Of a DNA stretch of 64,000 nt, positions 11,136 through 24,300 are shown one piece after another. The notes beneath the pieces are model-generated. The model saw only the letters and a program-made list of their open reading frames with translations, made no database searches and had not been told where the DNA came from. Position numbers and translations under genes: made by a program. Every line of letters starts with the position of its first letter. The stretch's first letter is position 1. The stretch spans positions 219,350-283,349 of the forward strand of contig NW_003546290.1 in the NCBI RefSeq assembly GCF_000090795.2. Direction: 5' to 3'. The DNA is from Amphimedon queenslandica (Eukaryota; Porifera; Demospongiae; Haplosclerida; Niphatidae).

Positions 11136-14100
11136 TTATTTATTCTTCTTTTTTCTCTTGCCTTGACCTGTATAAAGGTAGTCAAATATGAATCAAACTT
11201 CAATAAATTCAAAACACTAAACCTTTTTTAGGTGTCACTTTCCCCCTAGCAATCCGATGCTCACGCAATTTCTCAGCTAAATTCTAATAAGTACACAAAA
11301 GGTGATCCCAAAAGGTAATGGATCATCGAAAATAATAAAATAAAACTTACTAAATGTTCATCTCTAAAAAGACCTAAGTTACGCAGTCTATGCAAAAGAG
11401 TATTGAACTTGTCAATTGGTGGATACCATTTTGGTAGGTCCTTCAAAATTGGTTTCTCAGCAAAATGTGACACAACTTTATATTGCCTATAAAGTAAAAA
11501 TGTCATAACAGCACATTCAGAAATGTATAAACAATAAACAAGATACCATCCACTACACTTCAAATGAACAGCACTCGATAGGAGGCATAATATGTATACG
11601 CTACACCATTCAAATATGTCAAAACACAGATTACTACTACAAGTTATCCAAACTTTATGGAGTGAATAATTAGCGTGCTGAAATTGTTTATCGTATGATA
11701 ATATACAACAAATTATTGATGGTAGAAAATATTTATAAAAGTGTAGCTTTGGCGTTATAATAAAATTTGTGGTAAAAGTACATGTACGTGTAGGATGTAA
11801 AAAATTTTAGATTGGCTTTGGTAGTTTGGTAGTATTAATTAGTAGTGCTAAAATATTTGGTATTACAAAAGGCACTTTAATGCCACTTCTTTTATTGACT
11901 ACTTTCACCACTGCGAAGTAAACCAATCATTACAAAGAAATTACACTATATACTACAAATATTACAGCCTAGTGTCATATTACAAGCTCCTGAAAGGGCA
12001 AATGCCTTGAAGACATCAAAAGGCAAAACAAAATGTTAGTCTCAATTAATGAATAATCAATAATTAAAGTTAAGAGTACGATAGTGTGGCGTGACCAGTG
12101 ACTACTCAGGATAACTGATAAATTAGCTTACCACTAACTACAGGGTTCATTTTTACATTGTCTTTATTGACAATCAGGACCTCTAATATTGCACAGAAGC
12201 AAACATTGGCACACGATTACTTTTATCGAAATGTTTCTGTGGTATCATACATGTACATGTAGCTTGCTTCCTATTATTCTGTGTATCAATATGCACATCC
12301 AATATAACCTTGCAATGGTTACTGGAAACAAAAATCTGTAGAAAGTAAATGTATGCTGATTCATTAGTATACAAACACTGACTGTAGCACAACTCAATTG
12401 GTTTCAATTAAAAAACTTATAGGATGAGCCGATTCTGTTAATATTTCTTGATTTTGTCATAATTGTTATGAATTGCGTCCAAAAATTAAGAATGAAATCT
12501 CTTTTAGAAAACATTACAAAATTCCTTTTAAAATGGAAATGCTCCAACCTACATGTACATGTACATTAGAAAAACTATGTGTGTAACTAATTATAAAAAA
12601 TGGTATATACAGGAACTTTTTTAGCTATAGTTATTAACTAAAAAGGCTGAAAACTGGCTATGTGCACTGTGGAGCCTCAAAACAATTAAAAAATTCTTTT
12701 TACAGAAGAATAAATAGCCATAATGGAATCTAGATAATCAACTATGCCTGATCATCTCCTATCAGTACTTCATTTTCATTTGTATATGCGGCTAAAAATA
12801 GTCAAAAAGGTTAGCTATACTCATCTTTTCCTGTATTCTAGTTACATCTCATACCATGCCTTATTCCTGCTAATATCCTCTTTTTCTTGGAGGTCCATGT
12901 AGTGTACACTGTACAAGTGGTCAAAGTATTAAGTACTTCTTGCAAGTAAATTAAAGCATACCGTATAGTGCTTTAATTTAGTGGAGTTTTATTTTGGCAA
13001 TTGGCAATTTGCAAGCAGAATCGCCAATACTAGAACTGCCAATTACAATTTTACAGCAAGATCGCCAAAATAATGCACTGCCAAAATAAAGCGCTGTACG
13101 GCATTAACAAAAAAAAGTAGTGACTCATACAGAAGGACAAAACCTCCCAAACATGTTTCACATAGTTTTCTGAAAAAAAGATTTTGATGCTTCTAAAAGG
13201 GCAGTGTGGTTCTTTTTTTGTATGATACACATGTAAATTATTATAGACCAGTTGGGGCTAAGTTATTCTTAAAATTCTATGAATATACTTAGCGTCAACT
13301 GGTCTATTGGTATTCAGCAGCAAAAACAAAATTTTTACCAGTTTCTATATGAGTCTAGGCCCTCTATTACAGTACAGATCAATAACCCATTACATCACTA
13401 CAACTGAATTTATAGGGAAGCATTAAGACATTATTTTATGTCAATTGAATTCGCTACACAGAAACCAGATGCTCTCATGGATCTTACATGTACATGTACA
13501 TGTAGCTAAGACACCCTTCAGGTGTTAGGATATCGGGTTTAATGGTACTTTAGCTGTAAAATGTTTGAGGCTGATTGGCAATGAGTAATTACTTATCTTA
13601 GTACATGCTATATAAATCCCCTAGGCATTAAGGCTATGTTGATAACAATGATATTCACAAAATAATTTCTTGACAGACAGTATCAACCCACGTATTAAAT
13701 TATAGGCCTCAAGCCAGCAACACCACCTTGACATTTTCTGAGTGCTACAAGGTACTACAGACTCACAAGCAGCATTTATGGCAAGTATGGAGGACAGACT
13801 AAATCATACAGACCTGCTCCAGCACAGTTTTCTTGCTATGCTTTATTTAGGCACCTTTTACTTTGATCAGCCTTTGATGTGGACCGTCAGTAATACTGTA
13901 TGTCATTGGTGGACACCATTAACGAGACTGTAAATGATTCATTCAGAAGTCATAGCACTTAAGGGGTCTATATACTATAGACGAGGCCACAGATCAAATT
14001 ATAAGCCCAGCCCATGTACTTCTAACTGCTATTGCTTATGTTTTAGATTAAATGGACTTCACAATAACTCACTTAGCATTAGTTGTTCTGACAACTTCAC

Positions 14101-14158
14101 CAAATATGCGAGCTCTCAGTCTAGCAAATCTTCTAGCATAGTTAGTAGCAGAACTCAT
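11136..14158 (-). CDS. MRPS33: Mitochondrial small ribosomal subunit protein mS33 (MRPS33), 4 exons
   Basis: The exons are 14158-14073, 11486-11351, 11283-11223 and 11167-11136, joined by GT/AG in phase; they encode 104 residues (human 106). Exon 1 gives MSSATNYARRFARLRARIFG, like human [20 protein letters not shown]. Exon 2 gives WYPPIDKFNTLLHRLRNLG and LFRDEH, like YELMQTLRFLGLYRDEH. The basic tail GKVTPKKGQGKRKKKNK matches the human KEKPKKGEGKR tail. It is a component of the mitoribosomal small-subunit head. Intron 1 is 2.6 kb, very long for this neighbourhood, and holds a CCGTA-type MITE but no gene I can support. The first exon is divergent from the SLF2-like gene. Confidence 0.92.
12961..13101. 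mobile_element. Short palindromic MITE (CCGTATAG ends)
   Basis: The left end CCGTATAGTGCTTTA and the inverse of the right end, CCGTACAGCGCTTTA, match closely, and the inner arms repeat TTTTGGCAATT and CGCCAA motifs. A TA precedes the left end. It lies in MRPS33 intron 1 and is about 140 bases long with no coding capacity. Confidence 0.6.
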
Positions 14159-14293
14159 TTGGACCCTGACAGCAGAGCTACGGTGTATCTTGTTGCTCAG
14201 CCTAGTCACAGCCTCCGACTCTGAGTACCACCATAAACCTGCACGTGCGCGTGTGAGCCACACCTGTGGGCGGTGTTTTCAACTTTTCATAAA
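14159..14293. promoter_or_regulatory. Divergent promoter MRPS33 / SLF2-like
   Basis: Only about 135 bases separate the start codons of two head-to-head genes, so both core promoters and 5' UTRs must lie here or overlap the coding starts. The segment is locally GC-rich (GCACGTGCGCGTGTGAGCC, a CACGTG E-box near 14241) in an AT-rich window. There is no TATA box. Shared regulation is inferred. Confidence 0.55.
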
Positions 14294-15782
14294 AATGGAG
14301 CTTGATGATGACAGTGATTTCATGGACAGTGCTTCGTTTGACGCTCTGTCACAAAATGGCACCACATCGATAATATTATCTAGTGATGAAGAAGATACTC
14401 TACCCGTCCTGTTAAAGAAGAAAAGATCGAATGATAGTCTTAAAACTTCGTCCGAGGGACTAGAGGGAGGCGGAGCAGCCTCTTCACAAAATCTGGAGAG
14501 TTTGGCTCGAGGTTTAGCAAGCAGAATAGATCAGATATCTAAGCTACATGAATTTGATGACAAGTGTTCGTCTATATTAGGAAAGGGAACAGTCCTTGAT
14601 CACACACAAAACGTCATTCTGAAACACGAAGTGATAGATGAAACTATCGTATCAGCTGAGCAATCGCCAGAGACATTGAATCATGTGAATGTTGAAGTCA
14701 CTGTGTCAAGTTTAAAGTTGCCACATGGAACACGATTCTTCGTAAAAGCTGTTGATTTTGTAGACACATTAGGTATTCCTGATACTTTGAGGGGTATGTC
14801 ATCTGACGCTCGATTTGTTGGCAAAGTTCCTCCAGATGTAATATTTTGGCTTTTAGAACTAAGTTGTCTTTCACGTAATCACCTAACTCGTCAATCGGCT
14901 TTTACCATTTTAATGCAGAATCTTCAACAAAACAAAACCTGCATGCCATCACTCATTATGTGCTATTCTCATGTTGCAGAGTTACTTGTGAAATTGGGGG
15001 CAAAAGTTGATGATTTAACTACGTTTTCTCAATTTGAACCAACTGACTTTGTGCACAGTGAAGAAGAAGTGGAAGTACTGCTGAGCTCTATTAAGCACAT
15101 AGCGTCTTTCCTTAAATTTGTTTGTCTGTCATTGCCTCGTGATAAATTGTTTAAGTTAAGAAATTACCTAACCGTTTTGATTACGATTGCATTAGACAAG
15201 ACTGTCTCCAAAGCAGTGTCACATATTAGGAGCTGCCTGGAAGTACTACTCTCAGTAGCATCAGATGAGGAGGCAAGAGAAGTATTTTGTGATGCTGTAT
15301 CTGTCCATTGGAACTTAGGTAAACATGGTAACTGTGTTTTTCTACTGAGATTATTGCCAGTTACAACGCTAGAGTTACGTTCACTGAAGCGTCAAATAGT
15401 CAAACAATTTTTATTGTTAGTGACTGAGAGTATAGGTAATGATGTCAAAGATCATGACCTATCACTCTCCATTTTGCAGCATTATATTCAAAAAGAAAGT
15501 AATGATATTGACTATTATGAGATGCATTCTGTGCTGACAGTACTTGGTATCTTTGTGAAGCAACCTGATATGAAATGGGACTTATTGAAGAACAAGTCAC
15601 TGTTTCTAGACAACCTTTCTTACCTTGCAACTAAAAAAATAAAGGAGAACGTGAACCAAGTTGGTGAACAAGGGCCTGTGAAGGATCTTATTATTTATCT
15701 GAAGCTTGATCTTGAGCGAGAAAATGGAAAGGAATCAATGCAGACTAATCTTTTTGATTACTTCATGGAACCACAAGACTAG
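14294..15782 (+). CDS. SLF2/FAM178-like protein (SMC5/6 localisation factor family)
   Basis: This is a single-exon frame of about 495 residues from ATG 14294 (MELDDDSDFMDS); the in-frame ATG at 14190 would overlap the promoter and adds an unconserved leader. The N-terminus is acidic with SSDEEDTLPVLLKKKR, a SUMO-interaction or CK2-like patch followed by a basic run. From about residue 150 the protein is all-helical and Leu-rich, resembling the FAM178/CANIN region of SLF2, which binds SMC6 and NSE5-type factors and recruits the SMC5/6 complex to damaged DNA: note LGIPDTLR, VIFWLLELSCLS, a LVKLGAKVDDLTTF segment and GPVKDLIIYLK near the end. It ends with QTNLFDYFMEPQD, which could be a PIP-like tail. 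Assignment rests on remembered patterns. Confidence 0.6.
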
Positions 15783-15870
15783 TACAGTGTTAATAATATT
15801 ACTGATTGCCTTAGTGTATTAATTTCAAACATTAGCACAAGTATCAATTATTATTAAAAATATAAAATAA

Positions 15871-18800
15871 TTAGTTTTGTCTTTCATAATGAGGTGTGTT
15901 TGCTAATACTGAGTCCATTAAGGTACCTCCATTAATAATATTTGTTGTTCCAATTATATAATCTGTCACAGCTAAAAAAAGTCAATTAAAAAGTAAAAAT
16001 CTATTTTCGTTACGAGTATTACCTTCTTCACGTCCAGCTAGGTATCTTAGTGCAGCTATCTCAGCATAAGAGCAGCCTCCAATGAAAAAAACTAAAACAA
16101 CTTGTGGTTGGTCTGGAGTTGGTTTCTCTGTAAAATGTGAATTATGATAATGGCGAACATGAATCTCATTGAGGCATCAAAATGCCTAGTTTTAGGGCTA
16201 GGCAAATTGTGTTTCAATTTTTGCTTATTATGCTTTTAGGCACTGCACCAAATTCCATCTTATCATGCTTTGAAATAAATCCACTTATGCTCATTATTGT
16301 GCTCATATTTTAAGCTTTACTCAAATTTTGACTATAATAGCTATCAAGTTGCATGTACATGTACATGCATCTCTTATAATTCTAGTAAAAATGATATTGA
16401 ATTAATGCCAGAATGTGAAAATGTTTCCAGTGACTTTGAGTCTAAATAGTTTGGTTGTTGTACTAGTGCTTGTACTATTTAATTGAAATCATGTGGCCAC
16501 AGGTATCCGGCCAGAAATTTTTGACCTATTATGCTCTAATTATGCCAGCATAATACATATACATGTAACTTGCTGCTCCAAATTATGCTGGCATAATTTG
16601 CCTAGCCCTATGCACTTTTATTAATATTATTTTATTATTTCATTACTTTTTCTCTCATGTCCCTTATGAACTTTCTGTTCACGCATGATGGTTGGGCCTG
16701 GAATCAGCCTCAAAATCTAAAATGAAATGCTATCAACTCAAGAACAAAAACAGTGATAAATTACATCTTCAATTTGCTGCCATCCATTTGGTCTATCCAA
16801 ATATTCAACAAGTCTAACTGTAGCAGGAGCATAACCAGAAAAAACATAAGCACTGTCTTTAGGAGCCTGTGCATAAAACACATCAAATATTATATTGACA
16901 TTAAGAGTACTTGTATAAAAAGCTTACAAATTCATCAACTTTTTCAACAATAAGTCTCAATGATCGTTTCACTACAGCAAAGCTCTTACTCTCTTGAACT
17001 TTTATAAGACCAGCTTTCTCAAGGTTGTGAAGTGAAATTAAATGTTGTGTTCCATAACACTAAAACAGAAACAAATGACATGATGCACCATAGCAATATA
17101 TTTAAACAAACTTGTATAATTCCCATCTTATATCGCTCGAGTAATTTGGGCTTCAGCCCACTGTTTGCAAGAGACTGCAGACAAATCAAACGAAGTACCT
17201 TGAAGAAAACATAACAATTAATATCTTCCCTATAGCCCTTACTTTTTCAATTGGCTCTTGTTTGCCCATACATTGCTCAATATAACTATCAGCCCCATCA
17301 CTGTTATCCTCTTCACGCAAGGCTGTAGTAATAATAACAATAATTAATGATAACAAATATTATTCATTACCCTGCTCAGCATATATGACCTCTAGAAATT
17401 CAGGCATATCTGTTCTTTGTTTGATCAATTCAGCAATTGTAGTATCTATAGGATTAAATAGTAGAATACTATTTTTGACAGCATCTTATACTTACGTCTA
17501 CTCAAAGATATTTTATCTTGCTGCATGTGAGGTAGCTTTTGTACAAATTGCTTTAGTTGTTGGACAGTCTTAGCATCATGCCTTTCCTGTATGGACAGAC
17601 AAATATTGCATATCATAATACAAGTACATAAATAATGTATACATGTACAGTGTATATAATGAAACACTGAATCGTACAGTTAATACATGTACATGGATAA
17701 TAAGTGGACCATGTCAAATGCGCATTAATTAGTATCAAGGATAGCTAATGAGATATCCATAGGTAATCACCATAACTGATTTCTGGCTGACAATACAAAT
17801 TTGAAAAACAAATTTAACCGTAAACAAGTTACAGACATTACGCTGTGTATGCATGAGCTCAAAAATTAATATTTATGGCTCACTTCAAAAGCTGCACTGA
17901 TCTCTCTTGCTTTCTTACTGAGTATTTTACCAATGGAACGGAAATTACTATCCCTCATGTTAGAATACATGTTCTCCTCAGACGTTAGTGTTACAGAGAG
18001 TGGTGTAATAGGGGGAGGAGCATTTTTAGGTACTTGTTGCACATCTTCAGAGAACTGATCTCTCGGAAACTTAGCAGAATCTAAAAATATACCAAAAAAT
18101 TATCAATAAAATAGATTCCATGATTCTGTATTAACTGTATCTGATGCCAAAAAACTCATCAATGAGTCCTTCATAAGTTAACTGAGTGGAAAGGGCAGCA
18201 ACTAAGTCAACAGAACGATCAAGTAGTATGACAGCATCAATTTGTGGAATAGTATCTTTAGCTGTTGATTCTCCACCTCTCATTAACTCCTGACGTGTTC
18301 TTTCCATCATATTTGCAACTATCTACAAGTAAAATGTACTATAATTATTATACAGTATACATGTACATCTAAATTGGTATACTAGTCTGGTACATGGTTG
18401 CACATGCACATGTACATGTATGATGTACCTCTGCATTTCTTCCTTTGCCATAGATACGTGGTATTACTCCAAACAAGGCCTGCAACCTACCAATGCTTCG
18501 TACGGTTTGATCAAGTGGAGTTGGGTCCATATCTAAATACAAGTCCTACAAAAAATAATCAAAATAATATTATTCTTATTTGCATGCAAATATAATACAA
18601 TTCCTTACAGTAAAAGCACTATTGATATCTAATGATATTACATCTTGATCTAAAGGAAGCATGTCAAGTCGAAACTCTTTGATGCTAAAAGAAAAAGGAG
18701 TTGTTTGTCCATCTTTTAGCCGATTTTCCTAACAAAGGTGATAACATTAACAATATCATTAATATAATAATAACAGTTAGTAATTTTATTTCACATACCT

Positions 18801-19399
18801 CTAATTTTTTGATACAATGAATTGATTTACGTGGTACAAAAACAACAACAAATGACTTCGATTTTGCAGGTCGTCTAGTTAAAAAACATTTAGTACTATT
18901 GTGAGACATATTACAAAAGAACCTACGCTATTGCTTTGATTATGTCATCTATAATACTGAGCTGTGGTCTAACAAGGAATATGAATTCAGAGACATCTCG
19001 ATATCCATCCATATCAGTGATGTTCTCAGCAGGAAGACGAATCATTTTATAAACACCAAGTTGAAGAAGGAAGGGAACCTCAGCCACTAACCCAACTGAT
19101 CCAATCAATGTGTCGTCCCAAACAATTACCTACATGTAGTGCATGATAGAAAAACCCTTCTAAATGCACAAATAGAAACATGTACAAAATATACATGTAC
19201 AAACTATACATGTACAAGTACATAGTGTTATTACAAAATGATAATGTAGCTGAACCCTCTTTGCTGTAATTATGCATAAAAGGCTTACTTTTTTCTGAGA
19301 AGGATTACCAAGAATGTCTTTCAGTTCTATACGAGCCGACTCTCTGACTAACATCAAATTAATGCGTCCACCAAACAAGTGAGAACCTGTAGCTGTCAT
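15871..19399 (-). CDS. VPS33A: VPS33A-type Sec1/Munc18 protein (HOPS/CORVET core)
   Basis: This is a gene of roughly a dozen exons with mostly short introns. Exon 1 runs 19399-19289 and exon 2 19129-18927; then 18874-18799 and others; the stop is at 15871-15873. Signature segments in order are KVIVWDDTLIGSVGLVAEVP, FIFLVRPQLS, FVVVFVPRKSIHCIKKLE, LQALFGVIPRIYGKG, VILLDRSVDLVAALSTQLTY, EGLIDEFFGI, ILSKKAREISAAFEERHDAK, LKQFVQKLPHMQ, AELIKQRTDMPEFL, AYVFSGYAPATVRLVE, RLIPGPT, FFIGGCSYAEIAALRYLA and a final TTNIINGGTLMDS. These track human VPS33A better than VPS33B. The protein assembles SNAREs at late endosomes and lysosomes. Its 3' end lies 88 bases from the convergent SLF2-like gene. Confidence 0.93.
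16193..16610. mobile_element. MITE with perfect 16-bp terminal inverted repeats
   Basis: TAGGGCTAGGCAAATT at 16193-16208 is the exact inverse of 16595-16610. The interior is AT-rich and contains further inverted TTATGC/GCATAA motifs and a CATGTACATG run. It is in a VPS33A intron. I could not find a convincing target duplication. Confidence 0.65.
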
Positions 19400-19511
19400 C
19401 TTCTATCTATACCAATAATCAAGCAATAATTCAAGAATAAAAATATTAAGTACATGTACATGTACATGTACAATAGAAACAATTACAACACTTTCAGACT
19501 ATTAGATTATA

Positions 19512-19711
19512 CCGTATAGCTTAAAAATTTGGTAGAGTAAAACTTTGGTGAATTGGCGAATTGAAGTCCATTTGCCAAATTTTAGTCTCCAATCTGATAA
19601 GGCTCCATAGAAACAAACACACAGTTAAAATTTCGTCAAAATTTTAACTTCCAAACTTCTTTTAGAGTCAATTCGCCAAATTTTAGCACTCCAAATTTTC
19701 TAGCTATATGG
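19512..19711. mobile_element. TA-flanked palindromic MITE (CCGTATAGC ends)
   Basis: The left end is CCGTATAGCTTAAAAATTTGG-like and the right end, read inverted, is CCATATAGCTAGAAAATTTGG-like. Both are flanked by TA, and inner arms repeat the GAATTGGCGAA/TTCGCCAA theme. A TA duplication is typical of Tc1/mariner relatives. A related, more worn copy lies at about 54162-54343. Confidence 0.65.
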
Positions 19712-19726
19712 TATAATGTGAAACTG

Positions 19727-20272
19727 CAGGGTTTCCCAGAAAGCATACTAATGAAGTGATGCTTCATGAGCTGACAAGCACTACAATACAATACATGCAT
19801 TTTGAAAACCTTAAAAATTTATAAAAGTCCAAATTTGAAATTTGATTGGAATTAGCTACACAACGTAACTTTGAACATCTACAATTTATATGCATCAGAA
19901 AAAATATAAAACGAACAATCCTTTCTTAGTCATTCTGACAATATTTAGACAAAGACGAAAAGCTACATGTACATGTATATAGTCTTTGATTGTAATTGGC
20001 CTAACTTTTGAGCAACTTCAACCATTTGTAAGAACTTGACATGATTGAAATCAGTTCAAAGGTGATACACAAGTCAAAATAAGGGCATGTACAAACGTAT
20101 ATGCATTGAAGAAGTATAAAAATAAAAAATTCTCTCCTTAATTTTTTTTATCTACAATGTAAATACCTTGTACTACATGTACATTGTGTAAGGGTCATAG
20201 GCCGAATTTTTGAGCAACTTGACAATCCACTGACAAGGAGCTGCATTACCAAAATCCTATGGGGAAACCCTG
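19727..20272. mobile_element. Non-autonomous hAT-like element, best copy of CAGGGTTTCCC family
   Basis: The ends are CAGGGTTTCCC and GGGAAACCCTG, a perfect 11-bp inverted repeat starting with the CAGGG typical of hAT elements. The interior contains no ORF. Part of the interior (GATGCTTCATGAGCTGACAA) appears inverted near 42065-42090, showing that the 41638-42127 copy is in the opposite orientation. The flanking octamers do not match well. Confidence 0.6.
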
Positions 20273-21300
20273 TCTGACCGTTACACAAAAATGGTAAATC
20301 AAATTAAACTATGTTCAGACACAATGTTTGAATGTAATTTCAGGGTCTATACTGCAGTGACTATTTGAAATTAAATTTAATAATAATGACAACTTCTTCA
20401 TAAAACCACCATACAGTTGGCAATATTAAATCTCACCAATAAATCATTTTGCACAGTAGTTCAAGGCTTCAAGCTGAATAGTCTGACACATGATATGCAT
20501 AATTGGTCCTTAATCATGGTTAATCAGTACTTTTACTCATAAAGAAAGTGAAAATGATTTTCAATATCATATCAGTCAAACTACAAAATGACACAATAAT
20601 ACCTATGGTCAACAATTGCTTACTATCAGATTGTATATATTTGTATCTTCAATGAGAATAAACTTTTTACATTTAGCAAAAAAACATTTCATATTTTAAG
20701 AAACATGCAAAATACACACTTGGCTTGGTGATCCTTAAGAGTACATATGTACGTTTATTTGTGTGTGTGATATACATGTAATTATGACTAAAAATCTTTT
20801 CTTATACTTGTGTATTAATACACATGTACAAATCAGTGAACATGCCTATCATAATTAAGTAAGGCAAGAAATACATGTACATGAGCATGACATTTCAAGG
20901 GGGTCACAAAATATTTTACCAGGGGTAGCAAAATGTTCCCTACCTCAATGGGAATACACCAACCTGTCTACCCTCTGCTAAACATTAGTGAACATAAACA
21001 ATTTTTATTCAAAAATTATTATAAGTTTCATAAGCCACTCCCACTTTAAGTATGGCTTCAAAATACCAGTTTAAAGAATAAAAACTAGCTATACACAACT
21101 CCAAATTGATGCCTTACCTACCCTCTCTATGAAGGTGTCAGTAAAGTCACTCTGTAATAAGGTCAATAGACAAACCAGAAGACAAAGCTAGCTAGAAGAG
21201 CCACTCCCTCCTTTCTAGTAAGGACCACGCCCTTTTGATTTCTAAATAAAGCCCAAACCCACGTGTGACTGTGTGTTTAAGCAGAGGTAGGCCTATAGCA
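20273..21300. other. Intergenic upstream of UTP23
   Basis: This kilobase is AT-rich and holds scattered TGTACATGT repeats; I see no exon or RNA gene. The last ~150 bases before UTP23 carry CACGCCC and CCACGTG-like GC islands and presumably the UTP23 promoter; no TATA is evident. Confidence 0.5.
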
Positions 21301-24300
21301 ATGAAAGTAAAGCGTTGTAAACATGCGAAAAAAGTAGTATCTTTCTACAAGAACAACTTTGGCTTTCGTGAACCATTTCAGATTATTGGTAAGATAAAAG
21401 AATACTATAAAATCAAGTGATTTTAACTTGTTTTTATTTTATTTAAGTCGATGGGACTTTTTGTCAAGCAGCTCTGAAGGGCAAGATAAACATTAAGGAA
21501 CAAATGCCGAAATATCTCTGCTGTGCAGTACAGTTGGGTAAGCTCCTATCTTTTAAAAATTTATTATTTTGTTTGGGGTTGGTAAATACAGAGCTGGCCT
21601 TGATTTGGGTGGTGAATGGCAAAGTGTCTGGTATATGCCATATAATGTATAATGTAGTATTAATAGTTCTTGCCAAATCAGCAAATTGTTCTACGCAATG
21701 TTAACATCAGAGATCACACACTGATGTGTTGCAGTTACCACATGGCCACATTTGTTTGAGAAATGGGGCATATTATTAGTGTTTCCTTCACTAAGGTTAT
21801 GTTCGCAGAGCAACAAAAATGATGCACTTTGTATTGCTTTGTTCCTGTTTTATGTTGCCAAACATTACCAACAATAAAGATAGATCTAAGCAAATATCAT
21901 GTATGACAGCAAGTGGAATAGAAAGGTATGATTTTTGTTATCCTTCCTATGGGTTTTGGTAAGACAGCCTGCTTTAAGAAAAAGATTTTGGGAACAATGT
22001 TATCATTATTGTCGTTAGTCTCACTACACCCCTTCGCTACCTGTGGATCCCATGAGGAAGGGTCTGGGGACACTGCTATCTAAAACTTGTGCAAAAAAGA
22101 ACACGTGATTGGCTCTATGTCATGTGATAGAGGAGACCAGATCAGTCAAGATAGCTGGAATAGATGCTTTGCAGCTAAGGAAAGATGAAGATAGAGTATC
22201 TGCAAATTTGAGGGCAGCAACTCTTCACAGAGCACCATAGTATTTACTTATTATCAATGACGTTTTATTATAAACACGTGACAGTATTATTACGTCATAA
22301 GTGTGATGGCGTTGTTGTAGTAAGCAGCACAGTAATGCTGCTCTTAAACCTTGAGAAAGAAGTCCAGGGTGCAATACAGGCTCCCTCCTTTCTTTATTTT
22401 GTCCTCATTCTTCCTCTTTTGTCATAAACAGAGCTCTTCGGTAACATGACTGCTTGTCCTACACGTGGTTCGAGCAATCTGATTGGGACGCCAGATTCTC
22501 TGGCATGAAGCACACATTTTAGATAGCAGTGTCCCCAGACCCTTCCTCTGCAGGTAGCGAAGGGGCGTGATGAGACTATATTGTCGTCAGTCCTTTGACA
22601 GACCTTAATTAAATCAAGTTGAAGATCTTTTGAGTCACAATGTATTTGCTGGTTTAATTAGTTCAGGAATTAGTTGCTCAAGGAAATTGTAGCATTCTGT
22701 TTATGGTTTTGGAGTTATTTTATTTTTATGTTTATTATACGTTTGGAGTTGTTGGTTTAATTATTAATGATGCTTTTTGTGTTGTTAAATAGTAATTAAG
22801 TCAATATTTTTTTTACCTTTCTTCTTGGTTCTTTTGCTTGAAGACAATGATGGATGTGGTATTATCAGTGCTTCTAGTAGCCATTCCAATGACTCACTTG
22901 GAATTAAAACATATGGTAGTGAATTTAAAAGTATTACTTTTACATTAGCGTCATAAATCAGCCAAGCCTTTAGCTCTCAGTCTTAATTTTTGAATCTTAA
23001 ATTTTGGTGAGGCCTTTTGTTTTACAACATTGTATTTTTTAATAATTTTTATGTTATTAATTTATTTTATTTCCGATTTTAATTTTAGTTACAACTAAAT
23101 GTGTGCTAGCTGAACTCTCATCCCATGCTGCACTACATGGAGCTAATGCTATAGCGAAGTGCTTTAAGACTCATAATTGTTCACATTCAACATTTTTACC
23201 TCCAGCAGACTGCTTGGACAGTTTTATAGGTAAGAGGTTGATTAATAGCACTTGGTATTACTGGTTTACAGGACCTACAAACAGCAAACACTATTGTGTT
23301 GCAACTCAAGATTGTGATCTTCGTCATAAATTTCAAGAACGGGGAGGTAGGTTTTTAATTATTGTAGATTTGATATTATTTTGTATTTAAGGTATTCCCT
23401 TATTTCATATCATTAGGAACACTATAGTATTAGAAAAACCCACTGAATCGTCTCAACTGTTAATGAATGAGGTACAATAGCAAGTTATTGTTATGGCATT
23501 TTGTTTTTCTGATTTTGTTGTTTGGGGGTGTACCATGTAATGAAAAGCCACGAATTTCTAACTAAACACACACTATACAGTATATAATTTGTAATGAGCA
23601 TTATGATGCTCATTATGCTTTGTGTGTGACATGTCATCCCCTGTTCATTATGTGAAATGGGATTTGCCAATAAAATTTTCACATTTTTCTAATAATGCCC
23701 ACCTGTTTAATTTTTTGATGTAAATACAAGCTTCCTTGTTGAATTAGCATCGTAATCATTGCTTTTGAATTGCTTTCAGTAAAACTATAAGTTTTATGTG
23801 TTGTCGTTTTTTTTTGTAAAGCATATTTTATTATTCCATTTTATAGATTTCTTTGGGAAAAGTCTCTCCAACTCTTCCTGAACAAATGGAGATAACATTA
23901 GATAATAACCAACCATCCAGTGATACTAAACGGAAAAGAAGGAGGCCACTTGGACCAAATCCATTATCAGTTAAAAAGAAAAGACTTAAAAAATCTGTTT
24001 CTGTTGCGAGTGGTGGAATATTGCAAAAGAACAAGGTGATTCAAATTTTGTTACTTGATATTGTGTTTGCAATTGTGCATCAATTCAGAATCCTCTATTG
24101 TTGTTATATAGTCAAATTTTGTGTTATCTCAATAGTTAATTTTATGTAACATTTGATGCCACAAGAAAGGCTAATTGGATTCTGATTGTATGCGGATTGA
24201 CAAATAAAATATAGTGGAACCTTTTAACAGATGTGCCATTTGGGTACCGTATTAAATTGATTTTCACGGATTTTTTTTTTGCGAATCAGGAATGAATCTG

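Noticed and set aside
13742-14224. Plus-strand ORFs of 63 and 96 residues before the SLF2-like gene
   Set aside because: They overlap the antisense of MRPS33 exon 1 or its intron, lack splice or homology support, and would compete with the divergent promoter.
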